Shown here: piece by piece, positions 41,803-53,130 of the stretch
How the letters are laid out: the number at the start of each line of letters is the position of its first letter
Numbering within the stretch: position 1 is the first letter of the stretch
NCBI GenBank assembly: GCA_905221605.1
Contig: CAJNDS010002013.1
Location: 42,501 to 106,500, forward strand
Direction: 5' to 3'
From: Symbiodinium natans
Taxonomy: Eukaryota > Sar > Dinophyceae > Suessiales > Symbiodiniaceae
DNA: 64,000 nt
Made by a program: the position numbers and the translations under genes
Notes under the pieces: model-generated
Databases searched by the model: none
The model's input: the letters and a program-made list of their open reading frames with translations, nothing else
Told to the model about the DNA's origin: nothing

Positions 41803-43376
41803 TCCCTGGGGCCTGCTTGAATTCGGGGGGTTGCACTCACTGGAGGCTATAGTGGCTGGGTTGGCCCTTCAAACCATTTGAAAAGTCTTCCCAAAGATGG
41901 TCCGCTTCAACCCCAGCAACGAAGCATGCAAAATGTCCTAAGGGCCTACACAGATAGGAAACCCTAAACCCCAAACTCTAAAGGTTTCAAAGGAGTTCTA
42001 CAAGTAGCTGGCGAACCCCAGGGTCCATTAAGGAATAGGGGGCTCCGACATGATTGCTCTGATTGGAGAGCGCGGGATTTGGGGTATAAGGTTGGGTTTA
42101 AAAATGAAAAACAAATTGGGAATTGCGTCTAGGGTTTAGGGTTCAGGGTGTGGGGAAGTCCCCCCGCGCCTAATACTCCCTATATTGCCCTTGTCCGGAA
42201 TCTTATAATTTTTTATCTTCTTATGAGGGGAAGTAGTAGTTCGAGGTGTGCCGAGAGGAGATGAATGAACTCAAGCAACTGCTGTAGAGAGCTTACGGCT
42301 AGCTGCTAGTCGTCACGGCCCATGCAACAAGAAGCCAAACCCTCAACCCCCAATCCCCCAATCCCGAAACCCCCAACCCTGAACCCCAAACTTCGCCCCC
42401 TAAACTCTAAACCCTAAACCCTAAACCCTAAACCCTAAACCTAAAACCCCCAAAGCCTAAACGGGCGAACCCCCCCCAAGACACACAAAGAGGTGCCTCC
42501 ACACCCCTTCCGCCACCGCTTTGAGAGCAGCATCCACGACCTGGTCCGTGTTGAAGCCCCAAGGGTTTAGGGTTTAGTGTTTAGGGTTTGGAGTTTGGGG
42601 TTTGGGGTTTGGGGTTTGGGTTTAGGGTTTAGGGTTTAGGGTTTGGGGTTTGGGGTTTAGGGTTTAGGGTTTGGGGTTTGGGGTTTGGGTTTTCGGGTTT
42701 GGGGTTTGGGGTTTAGGGTTTAGGGCTTAGGGCCCTCAATTGGGGAACCCGTCTATACCCCTTATCTTCCTTGCCAAAGCCCAAGTTCCTCAGCTTGTAG
42801 GTTGGGTCCTCCCCTACCATCACCCACAGGCATCAAACCTGCTCATGCCCCAAGCCCAAACCCCAACCACCAAGCCCTAAACCCCAAACCCCAAACCCCA
42901 AACCCCAAACCCCAAACCCTAAACCCTAAACCCTAAACTCTGAGGGGGGGCGATGTGGGGATTATAAAAGGGTGGGGAGGTGAGCGGGGGCAAGCTTTAG
43001 GAGGACACATTTTCAGGGGCTTGTAGGATTTGGGGCTTGGGCTTCGCGGGTTGTAGAGCTTGGGCTTTAGGGTTTAGGGTTTAGGGTTTAGGGATTCTGG
43101 GGTTCAGGGTTTCGGGATTCTAGGGTTTGGGGTATGCTTGAGATTCATGGGTACCTATAAGCAGGGTTATAAGTGCCTTAGATTATCCCGAAAGCCTAAA
43201 CCCTGAACCCTATATTTTGGGCATCTTCCGGGGACCCTATACGTCTTTAGGGTTTAGGGCTAGGGGTTCGGGCCCTCGATCCAGGTGGCCGTGTCCAGTG
43301 CCACGAGCTCAGTGTGACGATGCCTGACGGAGTTTAGGGTTTAGGGTTTAGGGTTTAGGGTTTAGGGTTTGGGGGT

Positions 43377-43938
43377 TTAGTAGCTCCCGCGTGCGCCAAT
43401 CCAGGCTCGTGACCCGTGCTAAGTAGAAAGAGCCATGGCTAGGACGACTCGAGTCCTCTGGGTACCTCCAGAGGTGTTGAGGCAACCCTAAACCCTAAAC
43501 CCTAAACCCTAAACCCTAAACCCTAAACCCTAAACCCTAAACCCTAAACCCTAAACCTTGACTCCGCAGGGAGTCCCGAGTCTTCACTACCATCATGCCA
43601 GCCAGCGACGTGGACCGGCCATCCTTTTAGGGTTTAGGGTTTAGGGTTTAGGGTTCGGGTTTCGGGTTTAGGGCTTGGGGTTTAGGGCCGACTGTCGCCA
43701 GCACCTGTGATACGAACGCGGCGGGAAGGCAGACAAAACTCCTCGTCGGTCCGCCTTGTGAGGGGATTCGATGGTGCCGCCATGCCTTCTGGGTTGCCCT
43801 AAACCCTAAACCCTAAACCCTAAACCCTAAACCCTAAACCCTAAACCCTAAACCTTAAATCCGATCTCTGAGTCACATCTTCCAAAGCTTTCCTGCCTTC
43901 CGGAGGCCGCTGCAGACTCCGCCGGAATCACTTGGACG
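43377..43938 (-). CDS. Four-exon gene end with three telomere-repeat introns
   Basis: Minus-strand exons: 43938-43854 (VQVIPAESAAASGRQESFG), 43798-43705 (GNPEGMAAPSNPLTRRTDE then EFCLPSRRVRIT), 43623-43557 (WPVHVAGWHDGSEDSGLPAE) and 43487-43439 (VASTPLEVPRGLESS, stop TAG). Introns 43799-43853 (55 bp) and 43488-43556 (69 bp) are pure arrays running GTTTAG...TTTAG; 43624-43704 runs GTGCTG...AAAAG and is filled by a C-rich array. Phases 0, 1 and 2 match at the three joins. The last exon may instead splice at GTACCC (after LE) to 43420-43377 (HGSRAWIGARGSY, stop) through a 47 bp intron with a pyrimidine tract. Upstream, a family D element ends AAG at the first exon. About 97 codons without a stop; family unknown. 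This is the best evidence in the window for array introns. Confidence 0.65.
43488..43556 (-). repeat. 69 bp array, predicted intron 3
   Basis: CCCTAAA on plus, so TTTAGGG on the coding strand; about ten perfect units phased GTTTAG...TTTAG between exons 43557-43623 and 43439-43487. Confidence 0.55.
43799..43853 (-). repeat. 55 bp array, predicted intron 1
   Basis: Eight perfect units, TTTAGGG on the coding strand, phased GTTTAG...TTTAG with exons abutting on both sides. Confidence 0.55.
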
Positions 43939-43941
43939 CTT

Positions 43942-44118
43942 ACGTCATGGTCCCTTAGCATGGGCCCTTAAACGGGGACCCCTTACATACCCCGTATAGA
44001 CCGCTTGTAGGGTTTAGGGTTTAGGGTTTAGGCCCCTTATATACCCCATACATACCCTAGACAAACTAAGGGCCCATACATCAGAACGGAGGTCAGGGAC
44101 CATATTAAGGGCTGGTGC
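43942..44118 (+). mobile_element. Family D inverted repeat with inserted array
   Basis: TCATGGTCCCTTAGCATGGG ... GGACCATATTAAGGGC. A TTTAGGG array at 44009-44033 separates two near-identical copies of the word CCCCTTAYATACCCC. On the minus strand it ends GACGTAAG directly before the first exon of the gene at 43377-43938. Confidence 0.7.
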
Positions 44119-44788
44119 GTGGTCGTAATCAGCCAAGGTCGCGTACATAGGCGGCCCTAAACCCTAAACCCTAAACCCAAACCCTAAACCCTAAACCCCA
44201 AAACACTTGGCTGGCAAGCCCTAAACCCCAAAATTAGGGTTTAGGGTTCAGGGTTTTGGGTTTAGGGCTTAGCGCTTAAACTCTAGGATTGAAGGCTAAG
44301 GTTTAGGGCCACTTCTAGGTGCTTCGGGGTGTAGGGTGTAGGGGTTAGGGTCTCACACAAGACGACAAAGTGTCAGGGACAGGCACGATGGGGTGCGTTT
44401 GCTGAGGGTTTAGGGTTTAGGGTTTAGGGTTTCGGGCTCACGGCAGAAAACCCCCAACTCTAAACCCGACTGCAGAGCCTCCAATTGCCCAAGAAGGTGC
44501 TCAAGAGCACCGGGCGAAAGGGAGCGTGGCCGTTGCTTCCTCCGGACGCGACTAGCTTCGTGTTCCAGTCTAGGGTTGAGGTGCAGCTAGTAAACCCTAA
44601 ACCCTAAACCCTAAACCCTAAACCCTAAACCCTAAACCCCCTAAACCCTAAACCCTAAACCCTAAACCCTAAACCCTAAACCCTAAACCCTAAACCCTAA
44701 ACCCTAAACCCTAAACCCTAAACCCTAAACCCTAAACCCTAAGCCCTAAACCCTATACCCTATAAACCCTAAACCCTAAACTCTAAAG

Positions 44789-44904
44789 GCTCTCCGGAAG
44801 TTCCTCTGAGAGGAGCACGTTTCTCTAGCGACGACCTGATGTTGGCCCTGCAAACACCCCGCAATTTGACCAGTGAGGGCAGTTGTGGCAAGGGAATGCC
44901 GCCT
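44789..44904. CDS. Exon-like island, strand unclear
   Basis: The plus frame reads GSPEVPLRGARFSSDDLML and ALQTPRNLTSEGSCGKGMPP up to a donor-like GTAGAG; the repeat intron beyond it could end at TTCAG and lead to a stop near 45014. The minus frame reads GIPLPQLPSLVKLRGVC and RANIRSSLEKRAPLRGTSG, with acceptor CTACAG after a C-rich array and GTTTAG of the next array as donor. The neighbouring models at 43.4-43.9 kb and 45.3-45.6 kb are on the minus strand, which favours minus. Either way the island is very likely an exon. Confidence 0.45.
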
Positions 44905-45306
44905 GTAGAGTTTAGGGTTTAGGGTTTAGGGTTTAGGGTTTAGGGTTTAGGGTTTAGGGTTTAGGGTTTAGTGTTCAGGGTTCAGGGTCCAGGGTTGGCC
45001 CCGATGACTTAAATCCAAACCCTCAACTGCGCCCTTGCACCCCTTGAGCCCTACAGACCCAGAAGCACGACAAGCGCAACTTCTCCTAAACCCTGTCCGG
45101 CGCCGCTCTTCCGCAACAACCCCTTTCACACCCTAACAAACCCTTAACAAGCCCAGAAACCCAGATGAAAGCCTGAGAGGCCCAAGCAAACCTTTGTAAG
45201 ACTTAGGCTGTTTTGAGGAAATCCTAAATCCTAAATCCTAAACCCTAAACCCTAAACCCTAAACCCTAAACCCTAAACCCTAAACCCTAAACCCTAAACC
45301 CTAAAC

Positions 45307-45562
45307 CACGTCCCTCTCGACCTGGTGGTGCAGGCTCCACCGCCTTGCACGTCTTCGGGGATGTAGGCTTGAGGGGCTTCACAAGTCTTACCCTAAACCC
45401 TAAACCCTAAACCCTAAACCCTAAACCCTAAACCCTAAACCCCAAACCCTAAACCCTAAACCCTAAACTCCAGACCCTAAACCCTAAACCTGAGCAAGGC
45501 TCAGGGATGATTTCAGGGGCTCTGGGGTTCGGAGAGGCAGCCACATGTGTGTGTGTGTGTGC
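45307..45562 (-). CDS. Two exons across a 103 bp array intron
   Basis: Exon one (45562-45490) includes a (CA)n tract read as His-Thr and then MWLPLRTPEPLKSSLSLAQ. Exon two (45386-45307) reads TCEAPQAYIPEDVQGGG then ACTTRSRGT. The intron 45387-45489 runs GTTTAG...GGGTAAG, is mostly TTTAGGG on the coding strand, and joins the exons in phase 0. Exon two ends at GTG followed by GTTTAG of the next array. Unknown protein; possibly the same gene as the four-exon model further left, but a link is not shown. Confidence 0.45.
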
Positions 45563-46552
45563 CTGAAGCCCAGGATTCATCCCCACAAACTTGGGGTTTA
45601 GGGTTTAGGGTTTAGGGTTTAGGGTTTAGGGTTGAGGGTTTAGGGTTGAGGGTTTAGGGTTTAGGGCTTAGGGTTTAGGGCTACAATCCCCAAAAGACGC
45701 TACAAAGCAAAACAAACTTCTACAACGCAGACCTTATAATTACACCCTTTTTACATGCCCTTTAAAACCTAAAGATCCTACACAACCCTGCAGACCCTAA
45801 CCCCTATAAACCTTATGAATCCTATGAACCCTCTAAACCCTGTAAACCCTAGAAACCCTAGAAACCCCTCTAACCCCTATAAACCCTCTACATCCTCAAA
45901 ACCCCTCAATATCCCTAAAAACCCCTGCAAACTCCTGAAAACCCCATAAACCCATTAAACAACGTAAAACCCCCTACAAACTACAAACACTGAACCCTGA
46001 ACCATGTAAAGACAAAAAAACACAGCACCCTAAATCCCCTACAAAGCCAAAACCCTGAACCTACCTAAACCCTAAACCCCTAAACCTACCTAAACCCTAA
46101 AACCCAAACCCCAAACCCCAAACCCCAAACCCCAAAACCCAAAACCCAAAACCCAAAACCCAAAACCCTGAACCTACCACCTACCTAAACCCCAAAGCCC
46201 TAGACCCTCAGAACCCTTAAAGACCCTTAAAGCCCTTAAAAAACCCTCAAAACCCTTAAAGCCCTTAAAGCCCTTAAAAGACCCTTAAAAATCGGCCTAC
46301 AAACCCTTACAAACCCATGCCTCGCGCCAGCGGTCAGCGCGGTAGCGGCGCTGATTGGCCTGGTTGAGGCTTAAGTGTGCCGCGTGCGGAGCAAGGTGGC
46401 GTTTAGGGTTTAGTGTTTAGGGTTTAGGGTTTAGGGTTTAGCATTTAGGGTTTAGGGTTTAGGGTTTGAACTTGGGGTCTGGGGTCTACCCAGCCAACCA
46501 GATCCACATCTTGATCTCTAAGGAGCCAGAGGCGCGCTGGTAACCTCAAAGT

Positions 46553-46703
46553 TGAGATGTTCCCCTTGTAGTAAACGGGTTTAGGGTTTAGGGTTTGGGG
46601 TTTAGGGTTTGGGGTTTGGGGTTTAGGGAAAGTCCTGATTAGGCAGTATGATCAGGGTATCATAATCCCTACTAAGGACTGTTAGTAGAAGGGGGAACAT
46701 CCC
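46553..46703 (+). mobile_element. Family C inverted repeat with array and flanking direct repeats
   Basis: Arms TGAGATGTTCCCCTT and AAGGGGGAACATCCC. A TTTAGGG/TTTGGGG array occupies 46577-46628. The 11 bp AACCTCAAAGT occurs on both sides (46542-46552 and 46704-46714), as expected for a target-site duplication. Confidence 0.75.
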
Positions 46704-47102
46704 AACCTCAAAGTCTAGAAATGAGAAATACGAAACACATATAATATCGCAACGTTGCGAAAATGTTCGTATTTCCATGTGCGCGTGTGTCAAAGCCTAC
46801 ATTCGTCAATTTCAGTTTTCAAACCCTAAACCCTGCTTGGACCAAGTACCCCGAATAATGCCTAAGTGTACATTGATGGAGGTATCTAATTAGGGTATCT
46901 TAGCAGGCTACGCAAAAGAAAAGAAAAAGAGCAAGAGCAAGAACAATTACAAGAACACTAAAACAACAATAACAACAACGATAAATAAAAACAACAAGAA
47001 TACGAAAATAACATTAGCAACAAAGATGAAAGTAACAAAAACACTAATACAACACTAACAATAATCACAATCACCAATCACAAGAACAATAGCAATAACA
47101 AG

Positions 47103-47221
<119 letters not shown>

Positions 47222-47327
47222 TAGCAATTTGGCAAAACAGTCCGACAAGTGCCGCTACAACGTCAAAATCTTCAAGAAAAACATTTCGATCCTGCAGAAG
47301 ACGCACACAGCCTTTTGAAAAAATCAT

Positions 47328-47374
47328 CGACGCGCGCGTGTGCGCACGCGCGCACGCGCGCGCTCGCGCGTCTC
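47328..47374. repeat. Alternating CG/CA tract, Z-DNA prone
   Basis: GACGCGCGCGTGTGCGCACG ... CGCGCGTC, nearly perfectly alternating purine-pyrimidine and largely self-complementary. Confidence 0.9.
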
Positions 47375-47413
47375 AAACCTAAGATTCTGGAGCCTCGCTT
47401 CGCTTGACCCCAT

Positions 47414-47523
47414 CCTTGGGGACGAAATGAACCCTAAAATTGGGGTCATATACCCTGACTACTATAATTCCTATTAAGGTAAATGAGCCATAAGCCCTTT
47501 TAGGGTTCATTTCGTCCCCAAGG
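47414..47523 (+). mobile_element. Family I inverted repeat
   Basis: CCTTGGGGACGAAATGAACC ... GGTTCATTTCGTCCCCAAGG, very close to a perfect palindrome at its ends (at least 25 bp arms). No array inside. Confidence 0.75.
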
Positions 47524-50500
47524 ATCCGACAGGGTGTAAGGCTGAGAAACAGCTAGCCTTTCTGGACGGATCCAAGAAGTGGATCCCCTTAAGGGGTTCC
47601 TTAGAATGAGCCAAACAGTAGTATGGGGTATGTCTTAGTTGCCCAAAAACCTTGGCCCAAAAAAGTTTATAAACTTTTCTTTTAGTAGGGGTTTAGTATA
47701 CCCTAAAAAGTTTGAAGTTCACCTATTGGGCTCCTAAGGTGTGGGTGCTTCTACTCTTTGGATTCTCCCCGGGGTTCTGTTAACACCCCCCAAAAGGGCC
47801 TGAGATCCCAATCCTGGGCCCTTCCCAAGTTTTTGATTTGAGGGTTTAGGGTTTAGGGGGTTTAGGGTTTAGGGGTTTGGGGTTTAGGGTTCAGGGTTTA
47901 GGGGTCTGGGTACCTTTGTTGCTGATACTGCTCTAGGCTAGGGCACGACAGCATCTTAAAAGCCCGAAGCTTCAACAATCAGTGCGAAACCTGAAGCCGG
48001 AGAAACTCCAAACCCCATTAGGGTTTAGGGTTTGGGGTTTCAGGGTTTTAGGGTTTATGGGTTTATGGGTTTAAGGGTTTCATCAGCTGCAAGTTGCACG
48101 CAGACACCGTGAATCCCAAACCCGCCAAGCAATCTAAAAACGCCCAAAAACTGGCCGCTTCGCACACGAAACTCTGGAAACCTTACAGACACTGACGAAT
48201 TTGAGACGGGTTTATGCTTCTTTGTTTGCTCTTATTTGCTTATGAGAACCCAACAAATAAAACACAATAAAACCTTCTATTACCCTTGTTAGGAAGAAAT
48301 TTTGCTTAGTTGTTGAGGGGTTCTTAAGAATACAGGTTTACGAAAAAGGGGGGGCGGGTCACCTTATTGGGGGGTCCTTAGTATACGAAATCCTACCATC
48401 TGGGGGGGGGGGCCATTCTTAGGTCCCCTAAAACCCTAATCCCTAAACCCTCCCTGAGCCCTAAGCCCTAAGCGCTAAGCCCTAAGCCCTAAGCCCTAAG
48501 CCCTAAACCCTAAACCCTAAACCCTAAGCCCTAAACCCTAAAAGCCCTAAAAGCCCTAAAAACCCTAAAAACCCTAAACACCCTATAAACCCTAAAAACC
48601 CTAAAAACCCTATAAACCTTATAAACCCTAAACCCTAAAAAACCCTAAATACCCTAAAAACCTTAAAAACCCTATAAACCCTATAAACCCTATAAACCCT
48701 CTAAACCCTAAAAACCCTAAAAACCCTACAAACCCTAAAAACCCTATAAACCCTATAAACCCTATAAACCCTAAAAAACCCTAAAAAACCCTAAAAACCC
48801 TAAAAAACCCTATAAACCCTATAAACCCTATAAACCCTAAAAACCCTAAAAACCCTGAACCCTAAACCCCAAACCCTAAACCCTATAAACCCTAAACCCT
48901 AAAAGCCCTAAACCATGGCCTCGTCGTCTCCCTTGGGGTGTGCAGGCTCCACAACACTGGCATCCTTGCGATGCTTCTGGGGTTTGGGGTTTGGGGTTTA
49001 GGGTTTAGGGTTAGGGTTTGGGGGTTAGGGGTTCCCCAAACCTTCAACCCTGCACCAGCTGTGACGCTCACAACTGACACAGGCGAAAAGCAAACACAAG
49101 CACAGCAAGACTGACAAGCTATGGATTCTAACCAGGCCGGCTCGTGAAACTCTCTGACAACTCCTCCGAATCATCCCCTTAAGCAACCCTGAGGCATAAA
49201 CATCCCAAGGGACACACCTAGTTCAGGTAGCTATCAAGCCCCCAGTCGCTGATCCCAACTCTCAAGTGCCGAATGTAGGGTTTAGGGTTTAAGGTTTAGG
49301 GTTTAGGGTTTAGGGCTTACACTTGACAGCAGCTGAGACAGGTGGAAGCTTCATAGGGATGGGGGGCTCAGGCTGGCTCGGGTCCTAAACCCTAAACCCT
49401 AAACCCTAAACCCTAAACCACTAAACCCCTAAACCCTCAAGGGAGCCAAGGCGCAGCTTTTGAACTCTTCTGGTAGTTTCATGGTCCCTTCGTATGGGCC
49501 CTCCGAAGGTGAGTACTTTTTTCCCTTAACATAACCCATACAAACCCCCAGGGCCCGTACTTCAGAACCCTTTAAAGGAGGTAATAAGGGCCCTAAACCC
49601 TAAACCCTAAACCCTAAACCCTAAACCCTAAACCCTAAACCCCAAACCCTAAACCCTAAACCCTAAACCCTAAACCCTAAACCCTAAACCCTAAACCCTA
49701 AACCCTAAACCCTCTGCAGGCGGGCGATCCTGAATCACCGCAGGAGCCCCACACGCCGGGAAGATTCGGAACGCCTCATGGTTTAGGGTTCAGGGGTTTG
49801 GGGTTTAGGGTTTAGGGGTTTAGGGTTTAGAGTTTAGGGTTTAGGGTTTAGGGTTTAGGGGGCAGCTCCAGGCAGTTGCTGATGCTTAGCTGCCGCGTGG
49901 GGGAAGGAATTCCAGCGCCTTAGACCCTTCTCAGCCCTAAACCCTAAACACCCCTAAACCCTAAACCCTCTAGGCTTTGGGGATCCATTTAAGTTTCGGG
50001 ATGGACATCTGAAAGATGCCACGTCCTGAACTTTTTGGTCGTGGGTCTCAGGTTTTAGCGGTTAATGGGAAACCCGAAACCCCTAAAACCATCTAAAACC
50101 CCAAGCCCTTCACGCTAAGCCCTAACACCATTCTTGGGGACACTGTACAAGCCCGTAGTCAGGACTCAAGAGTCTAGGAGCAAAGGAGTCTACCCGTGGA
50201 GGGCTTCCCACCATCCCTGAAACTCTCTAGCCTCCAAAGACCCTAAGCCCCGAAAGGCCACCGAAACCCTAAACCCTAAACCCTAAACCCTAAACCCCAA
50301 AACCCCAAACCCCAAACCAAAACCCTAAACCCTAAACCCTCAACCCTAACCCCTAGACCCTAAACCCCCCCCCAAAAAAAAACCGAATACCCTAGCAAGC
50401 CCTGTTCACAGGTCTTGCAAGTGCAGATCTCAGCAGCCGACCAAGTGGCTTGACACCCATCGGGCTGCAGGGAGCACCTGGCTGCTTCAAAGGCTCTTGT

Positions 50501-50648
50501 TTGCTTAGGGTTTAGGGTTTAGGGTTTAGGGTTTAGGGTTTAGGGTTTAGGGTTTAGGGTTTAGGGCTTAGGGTTTAGGGTTTAGGGTTTAGGGTTTAGG
50601 GTTTAGGGTTTAGGGTTTGGGGTTTGGGGTTTAGGGTTTAGTGCTTAC

Positions 50649-50698
50649 CTAGAGGACCAAGAGCCTAAGAACAGGTGGGTCGTCATACGGAAGTCTGG
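50649..50698 (-). CDS. Short exon with GTAAGC donor
   Basis: The minus frame PDFRMTTHLFLGSWSS lies between an AAAG acceptor and a GTAAGC donor, after which come telomere-type repeats. A second island just upstream (minus, about 50790-50730) reads VLPRDFNTQDRSGVLVE, but the phase between the two does not match directly. Confidence 0.35.
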
Positions 50699-50980
50699 CT
50701 TTCGAGGCCCAAGTTTCTTTCAAAACCGCGTTTCAACAAGAACGCCACTTCTGTCCTGGGTGTTGAAGTCTCTAGGTAGAACTCGCTTAGGGCTCAGGGT
50801 TTGGGCTGCACCCCTAAACCCTAAACCCTAAACCCTCAACTGCAAGGGTTCACGGGGTTTTTTTGGCGGACCATCGGAACCCCTTACAAAGGTATGAACG
50901 GGGCGCATGGCAGAAGAAACCCAGAACCCTACTTGAAGCTTCATGGGTACTTCTCAATGGGGGTCTTGGTGCCCTGCAAA

Positions 50981-51084
50981 CCCCTAAACCCCTAAACCCC
51001 TAAACCCCTAAACCCCTAAACCCCTAAACCCCTAAACCCCTAAACCCCTAAACCCCTAAACCCCTAAACCCCTAAACCCCTAAA
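50981..51084 (+). repeat. (CCCCTAAA)n octamer array
   Basis: Thirteen perfect CCCCTAAA units; one extra C relative to the telomere heptamer throughout, so the array expanded from a variant unit. Confidence 0.95.
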
Positions 51085-51733
51085 CTTATACTGAACCCCA
51101 GTGAGCCCAGCCACCGAGATGAGAAGCTTCTCACCATATCTGGACAGCAGGGAGTCCTGACCAGTGAAGCTTTATCGTGTTTCGCTGTTCACTGTTTAGG
51201 GGTTTAGGGTTTAGGGGTTTAGGGGGTTAGGGTTGAGGGTTTAGGTTTTGAGGGTTTGAGGGTATAGGGTCTGGGTTTGTGGTTTCTGGCGAACACTTGC
51301 CCCTCAACCACATACACCCCGAAATCCAACCCGAGTAGAAAACGCCCTACATGACTACACGCCCCGCCTGAACAGTTTGGGGCTTAGGGTTTAAAATCCC
51401 TAAGCCCTAAACCCCTAAACCCTAAACCCCTAAACCCTAAACCCTAAACCCTAAACCCTAAACCCTAAACCCTAAACCCTAAACCCTAAACCCTAAACCC
51501 TAAACCCTAGCAACCGGGCTCCGATGGTGCAGGTTCTTGGGACGAAAACCTCGAAACACCCTACACCGGCTCTCAAGGCCTTGACCCTGAACGCGCTTAG
51601 GGTTCAGGGTTTAGGGTTTAGGGTTTAGGGTTTAGGGTTTAGGGTTTAGGGTTTAGGGTTTAGGGTTTAGGGTTTAGGGAGGGTTTAGGGTTTAGGGTTT
51701 AGGATTTAGGGTTTAGGGTTTAGGGTTTAGGGT

Positions 51734-51817
51734 TTAGGAACTCCCCGGGAGCACTCTGGCCTGAGCCTCCCCGACGTAGTGGTCCATTAAGCTCTGCACG
51801 GCCACCTTGGGCAAAAT
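51734..51817 (-). CDS. Terminal exon, phase 0, after array intron
   Basis: Twenty-eight codons read ILPKVAVQSLMDHYVGEAQ then ARVLPGSS and a TAA at 51734-51736. The acceptor TTAGCAG directly follows a TTTAGGG array on the coding strand (51825-51885 region). Coding-like composition with good third-position GC. No family recognised; the 3' side runs straight into the array at 51600-51733. Confidence 0.5.
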   Translation of the reverse strand: MLPKVAVQSLMDHYVGEAQARVLPGSS

Positions 51818-51969
51818 CTGCTAAGCCCTAAACCCTAAACCCTAAACCCTAAACCTTAAACCCTAAACCCTAAACCCGAACCCCTAGACCCTTCAAGAAT
51901 TGTATACTGGACCTGATACTGCATGCTGAGATACTCTAGCCCAATGTCTTGTCAAGTTTCTCCGTGTGG

Positions 51970-52085
51970 TTTATTCTTCTTCTTCTTCTTCTTTTTTCTT
52001 GTAGTTCTTCTTATTATTCTTCTTCCTCTTCTTCTTATGCTTCTTCTTCCTATGCTTCTTCTTCTTCTTGTCTTGCTGTGTTGTG
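51970..52085 (+). repeat. CTT-rich polypyrimidine tract
   Basis: TTCTTC units broken by ATTATT and CTATGC; low-complexity Leu/Ser ORFs on plus are artefacts. Confidence 0.9.
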
Positions 52086-52654
52086 TTTTTTATTGTTGTT
52101 GTATGTGTGCTTTTGCTTTGTGTTGTACACTAAACCTAAACCCCAAACCTTGAACCCGAAAAGACCCTGCAACTCACACGCGGTGGTTCAGAGTTCTTGG
52201 GCTTAGGAGGTCTGGCTTGCGGCTTGCCGGCTCTCAGTTCCGAATCCCCCCCCCATCTAACGGGACTCCTCAAAGCAGAAAAGCTCGAACTCTCCTAAAC
52301 CCTAAACCCTAAACCCTAAACCCTAAACCCTAAACCCTAGACCGTGAAGCTTCAGTCAGCCTGTACACGGTACACCCCAAGAAGGGGCCCTGTGTCTTGG
52401 ACCCGGTGTCGTCAACCCCAAACCTAAAAACCCAACGCCCCGAATCCAAAAACACAGCTTCAAAGCCAGCCTTGAAACTTCAAAATGCCTTAGCACCCTC
52501 AACCCAAAGCCCACAGGCCCCTTCATGGAGTTAAGGGCTTCAGGGCTTTAGGGGTTGGGGCGTAGAGGCTTAAACCCTAAACCCTCAACCCTCAACCCTC
52601 AACCCTAAACCCTAAACCCTAAACCCTAAACCCTAGGGCTTAGGGCTGAGGGTT

Positions 52655-53130
52655 TCAGGGCTTAGGAGCCTCATTGGCGTTGGCGCGCTGCACGCCCACG
52701 ACCTCTAAGAGTTCCTGGGTGTAGTCGGGGCCCACCTCAAAAAACTTGACTGGCATGCTTTTCTTACTTCTCCAATAACCAAGGGAAAAAAAGGTTAAAC
52801 TTTATTATTCCTACTGAAGAAGGAAACCCAAAAAGTTTAAAGTTCAGCTGTTGGAGAAGTAAGTTTTAGGGGATAGGATTAGGGGGACCCTTGGGGATAC
52901 GGACCCTCTGAATAAGGCCCCTGTCTAAGAGAGCCAGAAGAGGGTGAAGAAGGGGGTTCCCTTTTAAGGGTTCCCCCTTATACCTAGGAGTTGGGGGCTT
53001 TTCACCCTTATACTAGCAGTCCATAATAAGGATGATAGTACCCCCCTATTATCATGCCTATTAAGGACTGCTAGTATAAGGGGGAACGTCGCATGGCATG
53101 CTTGGTTTTGAGGGCTTGCGGGTTCCGGGT
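52655..53130 (-). CDS. Exon interrupted by a cluster of three inverted-repeat elements
   Basis: The frame 52760-52655 reads MPVKFFEVGPDYTQELLEV then VGVQRANANEAPK and is clearly coding-like. To its right come a family H element (52763-52863), a family F element (52864-52992) and a family C element (53003-53092). The bases TGGCATGCTT occur on both sides of the cluster (52751-52760 and 53094-53103). Joining at that repeat extends the frame upstream as TRKPSKPS in phase. The cluster therefore probably sits in what was one continuous exon and is either removed as one intron or disrupts the gene. Function unknown. Confidence 0.5.
52763..52863 (+). mobile_element. Family H inverted repeat
   Basis: CTTACTTCTCCAATAACC ... 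GCTGTTGGAGAAGTAAG with internal AAAAAGGTTAAACTTTATTA. A second copy lies at 47634-47738 (CTTAGTTGCCC ... GGGCTCCTAAG). Confidence 0.7.
52864..52992 (+). mobile_element. Family F element, second copy
   Basis: TTTTAGGGGATAGGATTAGG ... CCCCCTTATACCTAGGAG. It sits between the family H and family C elements of the cluster. Confidence 0.7.
53003..53092 (+). mobile_element. Family C inverted repeat in a three-element cluster
   Basis: CACCCTTATACTAGCAGTCC ... GGACTGCTAGTATAAGGGGG, about 90 bp, with left terminus eroded. It adjoins the family F copy at 52864-52992. Confidence 0.7.

Larger units (their letters stand above)
38597..46320. repeat. Interstitial telomere-like arrays, 38.6-46.3 kb
   Basis: CCCTAAA at 39174-39259, 39585-39660, 39733-39790, 40337-40450, 40876-41070 (interleaved CCCTGAA), 42405-42440, 43488-43556, 43799-43853, 44591-44780, 45235-45306, 45393-45489; TTTAGGG at 39387-39425, 40573-40700, 41163-41217, 41298-41337, 42560-42725 (TTTGGGG mixed), 43334-43372, 43624-43690, 44400-44425, 44908-44985, 45594-45680. 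45720-46310 is degenerate CCCTAAAA with variable spacers. 38640-39080 and 41820-42400 are largely unique with no supported gene. Confidence 0.9.
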
